Below, piece by piece: positions 54,065-62,965 of a stretch of DNA of 64,000 nt. Source of the stretch: UMGS692 sp963653425 (GTDB lineage: Bacteria > Bacillota > Clostridia > Christensenellales > CAG-314); assembly GCA_963653425.1 (NCBI GenBank), contig CAVJWC010000003.1, positions 62,001-126,000 of the forward strand. Direction: 5' to 3'. Below the pieces are notes generated by a model that had not been told where the DNA came from, made no database searches, and saw nothing but the letters and a program-made list of their open reading frames with translations. Within the stretch, counting starts at the first letter, position 1. Each line of letters starts with the position of its first letter. Position numbers and translations under genes: made by a program.

Positions 54065-54093
54065 ATGATAAAACTTAAACGCGTTTTTGTCAA
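54065..54093 (-). promoter_or_regulatory. Sigma-A promoter for the gcv operon, -35 inside the 68-bp repeat
   Basis: Minus strand TTGACA (54088-54093), 17-base spacer, TATCAT (54065-54070), about 55 bases upstream of gcvT. The -35 and most of the upstream region belong to the 68-bp inverted repeat copy at 54077-54144; the -10 lies outside it. Confidence 0.75.
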
Positions 54094-54144
54094 ATGCTTT
54101 AACGGACTTGTGAAAAATTTTTTAATCAACAAGCTAAAGCTTTT
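54077..54144 (-). repeat. 68-bp perfect inverted repeat, left copy
   Basis: Positions 54077-54144 are the exact reverse complement of 58196-58263. Internally it has AAACGCGTTT at one end and TAGCTT/AAGCTA-type dyads at the other. The two copies point in opposite directions and enclose 4051 bases. Confidence 0.93.
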
Positions 54145-54292
54145 CCGTAAAACGAAGGGTTTTATGCGTTACATTCCTTATAAACGATGTTTTTACGTAA
54201 ATAAATCGGACTACATAACGCTCCGCTCCGCATTCCAAGTTTTTAATTTCGTAAAAATATGAGCGTTATAAACGCAACGCATATCAAAACAC

Positions 54293-54321
54293 TTGAAAAA
54301 ACGACGTTTTTCTGCTATAAT
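54293..54321 (+). promoter_or_regulatory. Sigma-A promoter for the TIGR03960 radical SAM operon
   Basis: TTGAAA (54293-54298), 17-base spacer, TATAAT (54316-54321), inside the inverted repeat pair. The 230-base leader (to 54550) holds imperfect repeats of GGCGGAAGCCTGTATGGCTT type; no gene seen. Confidence 0.83.
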
Positions 54322-54550
54322 GTTCGGCGGACGAAAAGAAGAATCGCGTTTTTCCGTAAAGGATTTCGTAAAGTCAGCCTGCGTGATTTACCAGGCGGGA
54401 GCTTATATAGTTTCCTTATCGGTAGTTTATGTGGCTTCCGAGGCGGAAGCCTGTATGGCTTTCAGAAGGGCTTTCATAGCGGGCTGTTTGTCAGACGGCA
54501 GACGGCTTTCTTAACGGACTTACGGGCGACGCGACGTCTATGGAGAATTT

Positions 54551-56404
54551 ATGGATTACACTTCGGTTTCAAAGCCGTCGAGATACGTCGGCGGAGAATA
54601 CGGCATGCCTGAAATAAAGAAGGACGCGGAAGTAAGGTTCTGCATGTGCTTCCCCGACGTTTACGAAGTCGGGATGAGCAATCTCGGCATGCGCATTTTA
54701 TATTACACGCTCAACAGACAAAGCGACGTCGTGTGCGAAAGATGTTACGCGCCGTGGAAGGATTTCGGCGACGAACTGAGGAAAAGCGGAGAAAGTCTGC
54801 TTTCGCTCGACACGAAAAGACCGCTTAAAGAATTCGATTTTCTCGGATTTTCTCTGCAATACGAACTTTGCTATTCCAACGTTCTGTATATGCTCGATCT
54901 TTCGGGAATAGCTTTGCGCGCGGAAAACAGAACCGAAGACGATCCCATAGTGGTTACGGGCGGACCTTGCACCGTTAACCCCGCTCCCTTCGAAGCCTTT
55001 GCGGATATAGTTTTCGTAGGCGAAGGCGAAGTTGCGATGGTCAGACTTTGCGAAGTCTATAAAGAACAGAAAAGACTGGGCAAAAAACGTTCGGAAATTC
55101 TTGTCGCTCTCGACGAAGTTGACGGCTGTTTCTGTCCCGCCTTATATAAAAACAAAAAACGCAAAAAGGTCGTTATGCAGAAAATGTACGACCTCGAACA
55201 CACGTATTTCCCCGAAAAGGCTCTCGTTCCCAATCTCGAAATCGTACACGACAGAGCGGTTATGGAACTTTTCCGCGGTTGCGCGAACGGTTGCCGTTTC
55301 TGTCAGGCAGGCTTTATTTACCGTCCCGTAAGAGAAAGGTCGGTGGATAACGTTTATAACACCTGCAGGGATCTTATAAAGAACACGGGTTACGACGAAC
55401 TCAGCTTAAACAGCCTTTCGACGAGCGATTACAGCGGACTTTTGGAGCTTATCAAAAGGCTTAAAGGCGACGCGCTTTTCGATAAAATCAATATAGCTCT
55501 TCCCAGCCTCAGACTCAACAGTTTCGAAGGGGTTATGGCGGACAGCAACAGAAAAATCTCTCTTACTTTCGCGCCCGAAGCCGGAACGCAGAGACTCAGA
55601 AACGTTATTAACAAGAACATCTACGAAGAAGATATATTCGGAAGTCTCGCGCAGGCTTTCAGAGAAGGTTACAGTACGGTCAAGCTCTACTTTATGATAG
55701 GCTTGCCAACCGAAACCATGGACGACATAAAGGGAATTGCCGACCTTGCCATAAGAATAAGAGAGCTGTTTTTCAGAGAAAGAACAAACAAAAAAGACCT
55801 TCGTATGAACGTCAGCGCGTCGGTGTTTATTCCCAAGCCCTTTACGCCCTTTCAGTGGGAAGCTTTCGACAGACTGGAAAATATCCGCGCGAAACAAACC
55901 TATCTTAAAGAAACGCTCAGGAAGAAGAACATCACCTTCTCTTATCACGATTGGGAATCTTCGCTTATAGAAGCCGTTTTCGCAAGAGGCGGAGAAGAAC
56001 TTGCCGATGTTATCGAATCGGCTTATAAGAAAGGCGCGATGATGGACGGCTGGGCGGATCTGTTCAATTACGACGCTTATATAGAAGCTCTTGCCGAAAA
56101 AGGTCTCGATCCGTGGCAACTCACCGACACGAAGAATCCCGACGACGGAGAAATCTGGGACTTCATAGACGTAGGCGTTACGAGAGATTTCCTTCTTTCG
56201 GAAAGAAACAAAGCCTACGAATCGGCTACCACGCCTTCCTGTATAGTAAGATGCAGTGCGTGCGGTCTTAAATGCAAGAGTTTTCCCCAAAGAAAGAGCG
56301 AAAGCGAGTTCGGAAAAGCGGGAAAACCGAAAAACACGGACGAGCCGAAAGATACGGACAAGGAAAACAGTCCCGGTAAGGAGAACAGCCATGCTGACCG
56401 TTAA
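54551..56404 (+). CDS. TIGR03960 family B12-binding-type radical SAM protein
   Basis: 617 residues: N-terminal PSRYVGGEYGMPEIK and FPDVYEVGMSNLGMRILYYTLN (cobalamin-binding-like region, about 1-190), then a radical SAM domain with RGCANGCRFCQAGFIYRPVRERS (CxxxCxxC) and EAGTQRLRNVINK. Members of this family accompany the TIGR03936 protein encoded next and often lie near RNase G and rplU. The reaction is not established. C-terminal tail (about 570-617) is Lys/Asp/Glu/Asn-rich low complexity. GGAG five bases before ATG; overlaps the next gene. Confidence 0.93.
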   Translation: MDYTSVSKPSRYVGGEYGMPEIKKDAEVRFCMCFPDVYEVGMSNLGMRILYYTLNRQSDVVCERCYAPWKDFGDELRKSGESLLSLDTKRPLKEFDFLGFSLQYELCYSNVLYMLDLSGIALRAENRTEDDPIVVTGGPCTVNPAPFEAFADIVFVGEGEVAMVRLCEVYKEQKRLGKKRSEILVALDEVDGCFCPALYKNKKRKKVVMQKMYDLEHTYFPEKALVPNLEIVHDRAVMELFRGCANGCRFCQAGFIYRPVRERSVDNVYNTCRDLIKNTGYDELSLNSLSTSDYSGLLELIKRLKGDALFDKINIALPSLRLNSFEGVMADSNRKISLTFAPEAGTQRLRNVINKNIYEEDIFGSLAQAFREGYSTVKLYFMIGLPTETMDDIKGIADLAIRIRELFFRERTNKKDLRMNVSASVFIPKPFTPFQWEAFDRLENIRAKQTYLKETLRKKNITFSYHDWESSLIEAVFARGGEELADVIESAYKKGAMMDGWADLFNYDAYIEALAEKGLDPWQLTDTKNPDDGEIWDFIDVGVTRDFLLSERNKAYESATTPSCIVRCSACGLKCKSFPQRKSESEFGKAGKPKNTDEPKDTDKENSPGKENSHADR

Positions 56405-57074
56405 GTATTCCAAACTTTTCCCCGCGTCGATGGTTTCGCATATAGACCTTCTTCGCGTAATGAACAGAATAATAAGGCGTTCCGGACTCGAAACGGAGTA
56501 TTCCAAAGGCTTTAATCCTCATATGTTGCTCTTCTTTTCACCGCCGTTGTCTCTCGGAGCGGAAAGCGGATGCGAATACGTTTCGGTTGCCGCAGGCAAG
56601 GGCGACCTTACGGTAGAAGAACTTAACGCCGTCTGTCCGCAAGGCATAGTCTGCAGTGAATTCTTCGTAACCGAAAAGAACCCCAATCTTGCCGCGGAAA
56701 TCAAATGGGCAAAATACGTCGTTACCGCAGAAAACGCAGGAAAAATCGACGTACAAAGCATTCTTTCCAAGGAAAGCTACGAGATAACCTACGCCGAAAA
56801 GGGCGAAAACGTCACCAAAGACGTGAGAAGTTTCATTTCGGACGTAAAAGTTCTGGAAGAGGACAAGATAGAAGCCGTCCTTGCCTGCGGAAACAAAAAC
56901 CTTAAAGCCGACAGGTTCATAAAGGGCGTTATGGAGAATTCGGGGTTAAGTCTCGGCTCGTTTTCCGTTATGAAAACCCAGGCTTACGTAGATCTTTCCT
57001 TGACTGCGGACGACTTCCTTAAAAAAGCACAGAACGCCTTTTTACAGGCGCAAAGCGCGCTTTCGTCCCGTTAA
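56391..57074 (+). CDS. TIGR03936 family protein (radical SAM partner)
   Basis: 227 residues from the ATG at 56391, preceded by AAGGAG, overlapping the upstream gene by 14 bases. Begins LTVKYSKLFPASMVSHIDLLRVMNRIIRRSGLETEYSKGFNPHMLLFFSPPLSLGAESGCEYVSV, the DUF2344/TIGR03936 pattern. Likely acts with the preceding radical SAM protein; in some bacteria the two are fused. Function unknown. Confidence 0.92.
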   Translation: MLTVKYSKLFPASMVSHIDLLRVMNRIIRRSGLETEYSKGFNPHMLLFFSPPLSLGAESGCEYVSVAAGKGDLTVEELNAVCPQGIVCSEFFVTEKNPNLAAEIKWAKYVVTAENAGKIDVQSILSKESYEITYAEKGENVTKDVRSFISDVKVLEEDKIEAVLACGNKNLKADRFIKGVMENSGLSLGSFSVMKTQAYVDLSLTADDFLKKAQNAFLQAQSALSSR

Positions 57075-57288
57075 AAGCGTTCGTTGAGCGTTAAAAGCCT
57101 CGGCTGACCGTAAACCGCCCTGTTAACGAAACAAACCGTTGCGTTACGGAAACTTCGGTAAGCGCGGACGTTACGAACGGAACGCCGACGTAAAAGGGCT
57201 TTTGATTGCTTTGATTTCGAAAAAATCGGACGGGAAACCCGTTCGGTTTATATATTGTTCCGCAAAAACTGCGGAAAGAGGAGGCAGT

Positions 57289-57804
57289 ATGTCTTTAACT
57301 ACAAAAAAAATCGTTTACAGCGCGGTAGGCGCGGCTCTGATTGCGGCACTGACGATGTTCCCGACAATTCCCATCCCCGGAACTCAGAACGGATACGTCC
57401 ATCTCGGCGACGCGATGATACTTATATTCGTGGTGCTTCTCGGTAAATACGCGATAATATCAGCGGGAATAGGTTCAATGCTTGCCGATATAATCCTCGG
57501 TGCGTTCTCTTACGCCCCCGCTACTTTGATTATCAAAGCGTTGGTCGCTCTTACGGCTTGCCTTATTCTCGGAAAAGAAACGAACGCGCTCAGACTTATA
57601 CTTGCCTGCGTCGCCGGCGAAATCGTTATGATGCTCGGCTACTTCCTGTACGGCTGGATTCTCTTCGGAATAACGGTCGCCGCCGCGGAAATCATCTGGA
57701 ACGTCTTCCAAGGTCTATTCGGCGTGATTATCGCGGTAATCGTCGTCCTCATCCTCAACCGCACGGGACTGCTGAATAAACTTCGCCTCACCGACGAAAA
57801 ATAG
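57289..57804 (+). CDS. ECF-type transporter S component (membrane substrate-binding subunit)
   Basis: 171 residues from the ATG at 57289, four bases after GGAGG. Five or six membrane segments; PIPGTQNGYVHLGDAMILIFVVLLGKYAIISAGIGSMLADIILG is typical of ECF S components. It would bind a vitamin or similar compound and use shared EcfA/T modules. The ligand cannot be told. It lies 214 bases after the TIGR03936 gene; the gap holds no gene. Confidence 0.85.
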   Translation: MSLTTKKIVYSAVGAALIAALTMFPTIPIPGTQNGYVHLGDAMILIFVVLLGKYAIISAGIGSMLADIILGAFSYAPATLIIKALVALTACLILGKETNALRLILACVAGEIVMMLGYFLYGWILFGITVAAAEIIWNVFQGLFGVIIAVIVVLILNRTGLLNKLRLTDEK

Positions 57805-58110
57805 GAAACCTTCGGTAGCTGAAAACGAAAGTCTGCTCGGTTACGGAAACGAAAAGCGTTTGGCAACGAAAGCAGACCACCGTTCAGTGAAGAAAAACGA
57901 AAACCGGGCGGTAACTTAAACCGGTCGGCGACAGAAACGAAAACCGTCAGATAACGGAGACAAACGCCTTTCTGTAACAGAAACGAAAATCGTTTGGCGG
58001 TATAAAATAAAAGCCGTTCGGTAGCAAAACCCGTCTCGGTAACGGAAAGTAAACGTCTTTCTGTAACGGAAAGTAAAAGCCGTTTCCGGAAAAACCATTC
58101 GGCACGAAAA
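57805..58110. repeat. Degenerate tandem repeats downstream of the S component
   Basis: Drifting copies of a unit near CTGTAACGGAAAGTAAAAGCC run through this stretch. An open frame on the minus strand here repeats LLSVTER/VSVTERRL motifs and is a byproduct. Style resembles the repeats at 6600-6815. The whole gap 57805-58654 has no gene; it also holds a terminator, the right inverted repeat and a promoter. Confidence 0.72.
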
Positions 58111-58134
58111 ACAAAAAAACAGATTTCAAAACCC

Positions 58135-58170
58135 AAAAGTGTGGCTTTAATCGGAAAGTCACACTTTTTT
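58135..58170 (+). terminator. Strong terminator before the right inverted repeat
   Basis: A 14-bp stem with one G-U pair (AAAAGTGTGGCTTT / AAAGTCACACTTTT), six-base loop and a T run. Likely ends the radical SAM/S-component transcript. Confidence 0.87.
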
Positions 58171-58195
58171 CATACCCGAATACGGCTTTTTACAA

Positions 58196-58263
58196 AAAAG
58201 CTTTAGCTTGTTGATTAAAAAATTTTTCACAAGTCCGTTAAAGCATTTGACAAAAACGCGTTT
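58196..58263 (+). repeat. 68-bp perfect inverted repeat, right copy
   Basis: Exact reverse complement of 54077-54144. It contains TTGACA at 58247-58252, but no matching -10 lies 17 bases beyond, unlike the left copy. Confidence 0.93.
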
Positions 58264-58565
58264 GTTTCTCGTTTTATAGTATTTTGATTATTTATGTAAC
58301 GCATATAAAAACGGGATTTTATGGCTTTTACTTTTATGCTGTGATGTGTTGATATGATGTTTGTGAAGGTTCTTTCGCCCTTAGATTTCTTAAAATCAAC
58401 TCAATGGAATCGCTAAAATCTCATAAAAAATCGTCGGATTTGCCCTTAAAACGACGTTTTAACCCATAAAACGCCTCTTATAAACCCATTAAACGCCTAA
58501 ACAGCGCGTGTTTTCTTTCGTTTCGGATATTTTTCAAAATTTCTATAGAAAAAATTTTTATTTGC

Positions 58566-58594
58566 TTGACAATACCTAAATAAACTGATATATT
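58566..58594 (+). promoter_or_regulatory. Sigma-A promoter for the subtilase gene
   Basis: TTGACA (58566-58571), 17-base spacer, TATATT (58589-58594), about 60 bases upstream of the ATG. Confidence 0.8.
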
Positions 58595-58654
58595 TATAAA
58601 ATAGAAATGTGGTATCTTGTTTGCCACAATTCAAAAAAATCAATGGAGGTAATT

Positions 58655-60769
58655 ATGAAAAACACTTTTTCAAGGACTGTTCTCGTAATGTTTCTTGCCG
58701 TTTTGCTTATAGCAACCTGCGCATGCAGCTTTACCGAGCAAAAAAGTTACGTCGGGTCTCTTGCCTATAACCGCGTTTTCAAAAACATAGCGCAGGATAT
58801 AGATCTGTCCGGCGCAGGAACGACGGCTGAGGCTACGATATCGGAAAACGACGTAGTTTCCGTTATAGTAGTCGTTGACGGACAATCTCTTGCGGATTCT
58901 TATCTTGTGACGGGTTCTTATTCTTCTCTTACAAATTACATTCTTTCTTCCGAAGGACAAGCCGCGTCTCGGCTCATTACGGCAGAACAAAAAGATATTC
59001 TTTCGGAATTCGGAAGATCGGGAATCGATTTCGGTCTTTCTTTGTCTTACAGCGCGGTAACAAACGCAATTGCGGTTGACGTAAAATACGGCGATATTGA
59101 AAAGATACGTAACGTTCACGGCGTAAAAAGTGTTTTCGTTGCTCCCGAATTCAAAGCTCCGTCGACGGATTTTATCGTTGAATCGGTACAAACGAACGCT
59201 CAGGGCGCAGAGCTTTTCGACAGCAACGGCATGCTCGTAAATACATCCGCCTACCGCGGTGAAAATATGGTCGTTGCGGTAATAGACACGGGCGTAGATT
59301 ATAAACACCCCGCCTTTCAGGCAGATCCTTCCGCATATATCTTAACCGAAAAGGACATAACGTCTCTTTGGCCCTATATGATAGCAAGCACGTTTATCGC
59401 CCGTAATCAGCTTATACCCGTAAAAAGCACCATCTTCACGAATAAAGTTCCTTACGGCTTCAATTACGCGGACGGAACGCCCTCTCCCATACCTACCTCC
59501 GCTTCTTATAACAAAGGTTTCGGACTCGAACACGGCACGCACGTTGCAGGTATAATAGCGGGTAATAACGAAGAAATCCGGGGCGCAGCTCCCGAAGCTC
59601 AGATTCTTGCAATGAAAGTTGCAAGCAATACGTCGGGTTCGCTTCCCTATACGGCTATCCTCGCCGCAATAAACGATGCAGCCGTTTTAGGCGCGGACGC
59701 TATGAATATGTCTTACGGAAGCGGTTGCGGTCCCGTTACCGAAGAAGGCGCGTACGATTATCTTGACGACATATACGAACTTTGCGGAAAAATAGGTATC
59801 GCAATGTGCGCCGCTACCGGAAACGACGGCGAAGCCGCTTATATTTCGGGCGGAAGCTACACCGCAAATCCCGATACGGGCGTTATAGGTTCTCCTTCGT
59901 CCTATACTTCGACCTTCTCGGTAGGTTCTTATTCCGCAGGACGCGTTCTTTATCTCAAATGCGGGAATAACGATATACAGTATATCAACGCAAGAACTTC
60001 CCAAGGCGAAGACCTTGACTTCTCAAAACTCGACGAAACGGGAGAATCCGCCGAATTCGAATATATCGCGCTCGGACTCGGTCGGGAAAGCGATTACGAG
60101 GGAAAGGACGTTTCGGGCAAAATAGCTCTCGTTCAGCGCGGTGAAATAAGTTTCAGCGAAAAAGCAAAAACAGCCGCCGAGCACGGAGCCAAAGGCGTTA
60201 TCGTTTACAATAACGAGAAAAACGCTCTCTTCCGCTGTCAGGTGGACGTAACCGAAATTCCCGTTTGCAGTATAACTATGGAAAACGGTACCGTCCTCGC
60301 CTCAGAAAATCAGGGCAAAATCACCGTAAGTAGAAAGTTCTCATATATACCTATGAGTTACTTCTCTTCGCAAGGTCCCGTCTCCAACCTCGATATAGGC
60401 GTTGACATAGCCGCCCCCGGCGGCAGCATACGTTCTTCCGTTCCTCTTCTTTATCAGTCGGCGGAAAAACTCAGCACGCCTTACTCGGTTATGAGCGGAA
60501 CAAGTATGGCTACCCCCAACCTCACCGCAGTTGCGCTCGTGGTTCGTCAGTATCTCAAGGCGAACTTCCCCTATCTTACCAATATAGAAGTTCAACATTG
60601 TATTTATAAGCTTCTTATGAGTACGTCGGATATTGCTTACAATACCGACGGCACACCCATAACGCCCAGAAAACAAGGTTCGGGTTACGTAAACGTCGAA
60701 AAAGCGCTTGCGTCGGAAGCTTATCTCAGCGTAACGGGTTCGGATAAATCCAAACTCAACCTCCGATGA
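58655..60769 (+). CDS. Secreted subtilisin-like serine protease with PA insert, probably truncated at 3' end
   Basis: 704 residues from the ATG at 58655, with GGAGG four bases upstream. Signal peptide 1-24 (FLAVLLIATCAC; possibly a lipoprotein, weak lipobox), an inhibitor-I9-like prodomain (about 60-165), and S8 catalytic triad Asp211 (VVAVIDTGVDYKHPAF), His293 (LEHGTHVAGIIAGN) and Ser617 (MSGTSMATPN). A protease-associated domain (about 450-550: GKDVSGKIALVQRGEISFSEKA) sits between His and Ser, as in C5a-peptidase/lactocepin relatives. These normally continue far beyond; here the frame stops right after KSKLNLR, where the foreign segment begins. Confidence 0.92.
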   Translation: MKNTFSRTVLVMFLAVLLIATCACSFTEQKSYVGSLAYNRVFKNIAQDIDLSGAGTTAEATISENDVVSVIVVVDGQSLADSYLVTGSYSSLTNYILSSEGQAASRLITAEQKDILSEFGRSGIDFGLSLSYSAVTNAIAVDVKYGDIEKIRNVHGVKSVFVAPEFKAPSTDFIVESVQTNAQGAELFDSNGMLVNTSAYRGENMVVAVIDTGVDYKHPAFQADPSAYILTEKDITSLWPYMIASTFIARNQLIPVKSTIFTNKVPYGFNYADGTPSPIPTSASYNKGFGLEHGTHVAGIIAGNNEEIRGAAPEAQILAMKVASNTSGSLPYTAILAAINDAAVLGADAMNMSYGSGCGPVTEEGAYDYLDDIYELCGKIGIAMCAATGNDGEAAYISGGSYTANPDTGVIGSPSSYTSTFSVGSYSAGRVLYLKCGNNDIQYINARTSQGEDLDFSKLDETGESAEFEYIALGLGRESDYEGKDVSGKIALVQRGEISFSEKAKTAAEHGAKGVIVYNNEKNALFRCQVDVTEIPVCSITMENGTVLASENQGKITVSRKFSYIPMSYFSSQGPVSNLDIGVDIAAPGGSIRSSVPLLYQSAEKLSTPYSVMSGTSMATPNLTAVALVVRQYLKANFPYLTNIEVQHCIYKLLMSTSDIAYNTDGTPITPRKQGSGYVNVEKALASEAYLSVTGSDKSKLNLR

Positions 60770-61212
60770 ATATTGTCAAGACGGTTTTTCAAATGGAATT
60801 GTAAATACTTTGCGAACAAGCCAGCTTTACAAGGACTTTCAGGAAAAACAGGCTCGAAATCAGGTGAGAAAAATCAATGCTTGCCAGACTCGTAAAGTAT
60901 CTGCCGTCTGCGCGTATGGATTGCGCCGTTTCGTGATTCACGGTATCGTGCAGCCGGTGCGCGGCTTCGCGTGACCTTTTACGGTTTGGCTGATTATCGT
61001 CCGATTCTGTGAAGTGCAAAGGTGCGTTCTGCATACAGGGCATCGGATGCGGCGCTCAAAATCGCCAGAAATGAAAAAAGTCCTGTGCCACATTCAATAC
61101 GCAGCGCAGGATAAAGTTAATTTGGGACTGTCGAAATGGGTGGATTTGTTCACAATACTATGCTATAATAAAAATAAAAAGTTCGGCAAATCGGATTTTG
61201 TGGAGATATGTG

Positions 61213-61668
61213 ATGCGTGACTGCGAATGGTGTGCGTACAAAGAAAACGAGTGGTTGCTATATCAATCACTGCATTGGTCTGTCTATCTGGCAGATAGAC
61301 AGGATTATGTTGGAAGATGTATTCTGGTGTTAAATCGGCATTGAGGCAGTCTTTCAGGATTGGATCGTTCTGAGTGGATGGAATTGAAAACCATTATAGA
61401 TCGGTTGGAATGGGTTTATAAAGAGGTATTAGGTGCCGAATTATGCAATTGGAGTTGTCTGCTAAATAACTTTTACAAAGAAGCAGTACCAAACCCGCAT
61501 TTACATATCCATGTGCGGCCACGATATAAAAATGCCGTTGTGGTAAACAATCACGCATACATCGATACAGAATTTGCGCATCACTATGCTCTGAAAAAAG
61601 AGAACGTATTACTTGATGATGACAGGCAAATGTTGTATGCACTTATGAAGAAATATTTTGTTTTATAA
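61213..61668 (+). pseudogene. HIT-family protein gene with in-frame TGA
   Basis: Reading from ATG 61213 gives MRDCEWCAYKENEWLLYQ, then TGA at 61342-61344, then in the same frame GSLSGLDRSEWMELKTIIDRLEWVYKEVLGAELCNW and the histidine triad HLHIHVRPRY. Without the TGA the protein would be 151 residues, normal for a HIT hydrolase of nucleotide conjugates. In homologs the TGA position (RH-x-GSLS) usually holds Cys, so a TGC/TGT to TGA change is the simplest cause. It lies in the foreign segment. Selenocysteine or recoding cannot be excluded by eye. Confidence 0.78.
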
Positions 61669-61783
61669 ATTCAGATTTATCGAAAATCGACGCAGCTGTT
61701 CGGTGTACTCCGGACGACTGCGATTGTGTTTTTAGCGTGACTATGCTATAACGAAACAAATCGGAATTTGGGGGTATGAATAT

Positions 61784-62173
61784 ATGACAAGTGCGTATTA
61801 CAAGCCTTGCAAGGAATTAGATATCTGCAATGAGTTGATTGAAAAGTATTGGGAATCGAAACAATATGACAAGTGCTTTGAAGGACATTTGGTTTTGGCA
61901 GAGCAAGGGTATCCCCTGGCTGAATGTCAAATAGGTTATTTCTACTATGATGGACTCGGTGTAGAAAAGGACTTGGAAAAGGCATTGTATTGGACTCGCC
62001 GTGCCGCTGAGCATGGTGATAGAGATGGACAATGTAATTTGGCATGGTTTTATGAAGATGCAATCGGAGTGGAGCGAGACATAGAACAGGCCAAGCATTG
62101 GTATCGGCTTGCGGCACTGCAAGACCATGATTTGGCAATCGAGAAGTGCAAAGAACTTGGAGTTGCATTGTAA
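61784..62173 (+). CDS. Sel1-like repeat protein
   Basis: 129 residues. Three Sel1/TPR-like repeats: EGHLVLAEQGYPLAECQIGYFYYDGLGVEKDLEKALYWTRRAAEHGDRDGQCNLAWFYEDAIGVERDIEQAKHWYRLAAL shape, with the G-V/D-x-D-x-x-x-A pattern. A protein-interaction module; no signal peptide. Part of the foreign-composition segment. Partner unknown. Confidence 0.88.
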   Translation: MTSAYYKPCKELDICNELIEKYWESKQYDKCFEGHLVLAEQGYPLAECQIGYFYYDGLGVEKDLEKALYWTRRAAEHGDRDGQCNLAWFYEDAIGVERDIEQAKHWYRLAALQDHDLAIEKCKELGVAL

Positions 62174-62326
62174 TCTATCTGAACGGGCTTAATGTTGTGG
62201 CAACGCTATGGCAACAAAAAATCAGATAGCCCATGTTACCTGAATAATGAAATCAATACAAATAATCTGCGCTAAATCCCATAAGCAAACCTGTTTAGAA
62301 TAGGCTTGACGGGAGCGAGGTGTTTT

Positions 62327-62878
62327 ATGAAACTATTATTTATAATTGGCGATGCTGCTGTTGGGAAAATGACAGTTGGTCAGGAACTGATGAAAACAAC
62401 GGATTTAAGGCTCTTTCACAATCACATGACCATCGAGCCAGTGATAGAGATTTTCGGTAGATACGACGGAAAGACAATCTCAGAAATACGTGACACTATT
62501 TTCAAGAACTATGCAGCTTCCGATAACTATGGGATGATTTTTACAATGATGATGGATTTTGATCTGCCGTCAGAATGGGAGTATCTGGAGCATGTCAAAG
62601 GTATATTTGAACCATACGGAACTGATTTTTATTATGTTGAACTGATCGCTCCACAAGAGATAAGACTGAAAAGGAATATTTCTGAGAACAGACTGAAAAA
62701 TAAAGCTTCCAAAAGAGATATAGAGACTTCAAATCAGCGTTTAATCAATGATGACAAAAACCACAGGTGTGTTAGTTATGAAGGCGAAATTCCTTTTGAT
62801 AACTACCTAAGGATTGATAATTCTGATATGGAACCTGAGGAAGTTGCAAGATTGATTAAGGAAACCTTCAATCTATAA
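62327..62878 (+). CDS. Small P-loop (AAA/shikimate-kinase-like) protein
   Basis: 183 residues from the ATG at 62327, six bases after GAGG; the frame extends seven codons further upstream. Walker A-like GDAAVGKMTVGQEL (8-21), where the usual GK[ST] is GKM-T, followed by FHNHMTIEPVIEIFG. The family is a widespread group annotated as AAA-family ATPases or kinases of unknown substrate. Codon use differs from the flanking chromosome. Function unknown. Confidence 0.82.
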   Translation: MKLLFIIGDAAVGKMTVGQELMKTTDLRLFHNHMTIEPVIEIFGRYDGKTISEIRDTIFKNYAASDNYGMIFTMMMDFDLPSEWEYLEHVKGIFEPYGTDFYYVELIAPQEIRLKRNISENRLKNKASKRDIETSNQRLINDDKNHRCVSYEGEIPFDNYLRIDNSDMEPEEVARLIKETFNL

Positions 62879-62914
62879 CTTCCAGTTTACAACCTTCTAC
62901 CTGAAAACGTAAAG

Positions 62915-62957
62915 ACACCCCGCACCATGCGTCATGTAAACGCACGGTGTGGGGTGT
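62915..62957 (-). terminator. Hairpin after the DUF7662-like remnant
   Basis: ACACCCCGCACC / GGTGTGGGGTGT stem with one G-U pair and an inner TGCGT/ACGCA extension. It lies directly after the stop at 62966 on the minus strand and is followed by a T-rich stretch. Confidence 0.75.
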
Positions 62958-62965
62958 TCGTTCTG

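Noticed and set aside
54011..54076. Glycine riboswitch upstream of gcvT
   Set aside because: The leader from the promoter at 54065 to the ATG is only about 55 bases and shows none of the conserved glycine aptamer segments.
57639..58136. 165-codon minus-strand frame with LLSVTER-type repeats
   Set aside because: It overlaps the S-component gene antisense and its repeats simply reflect the degenerate DNA repeats; no start site.
58247..58275. Promoter in the right inverted-repeat copy
   Set aside because: TTGACA is present but no -10 hexamer lies at a usable distance; nearest TATAGT is 22 bases away.
60789..61043. Possible 84-codon minus-strand gene in the foreign segment
   Set aside because: No ribosome site, no family recognised, and composition does not decide; it could be a remnant but cannot be supported.
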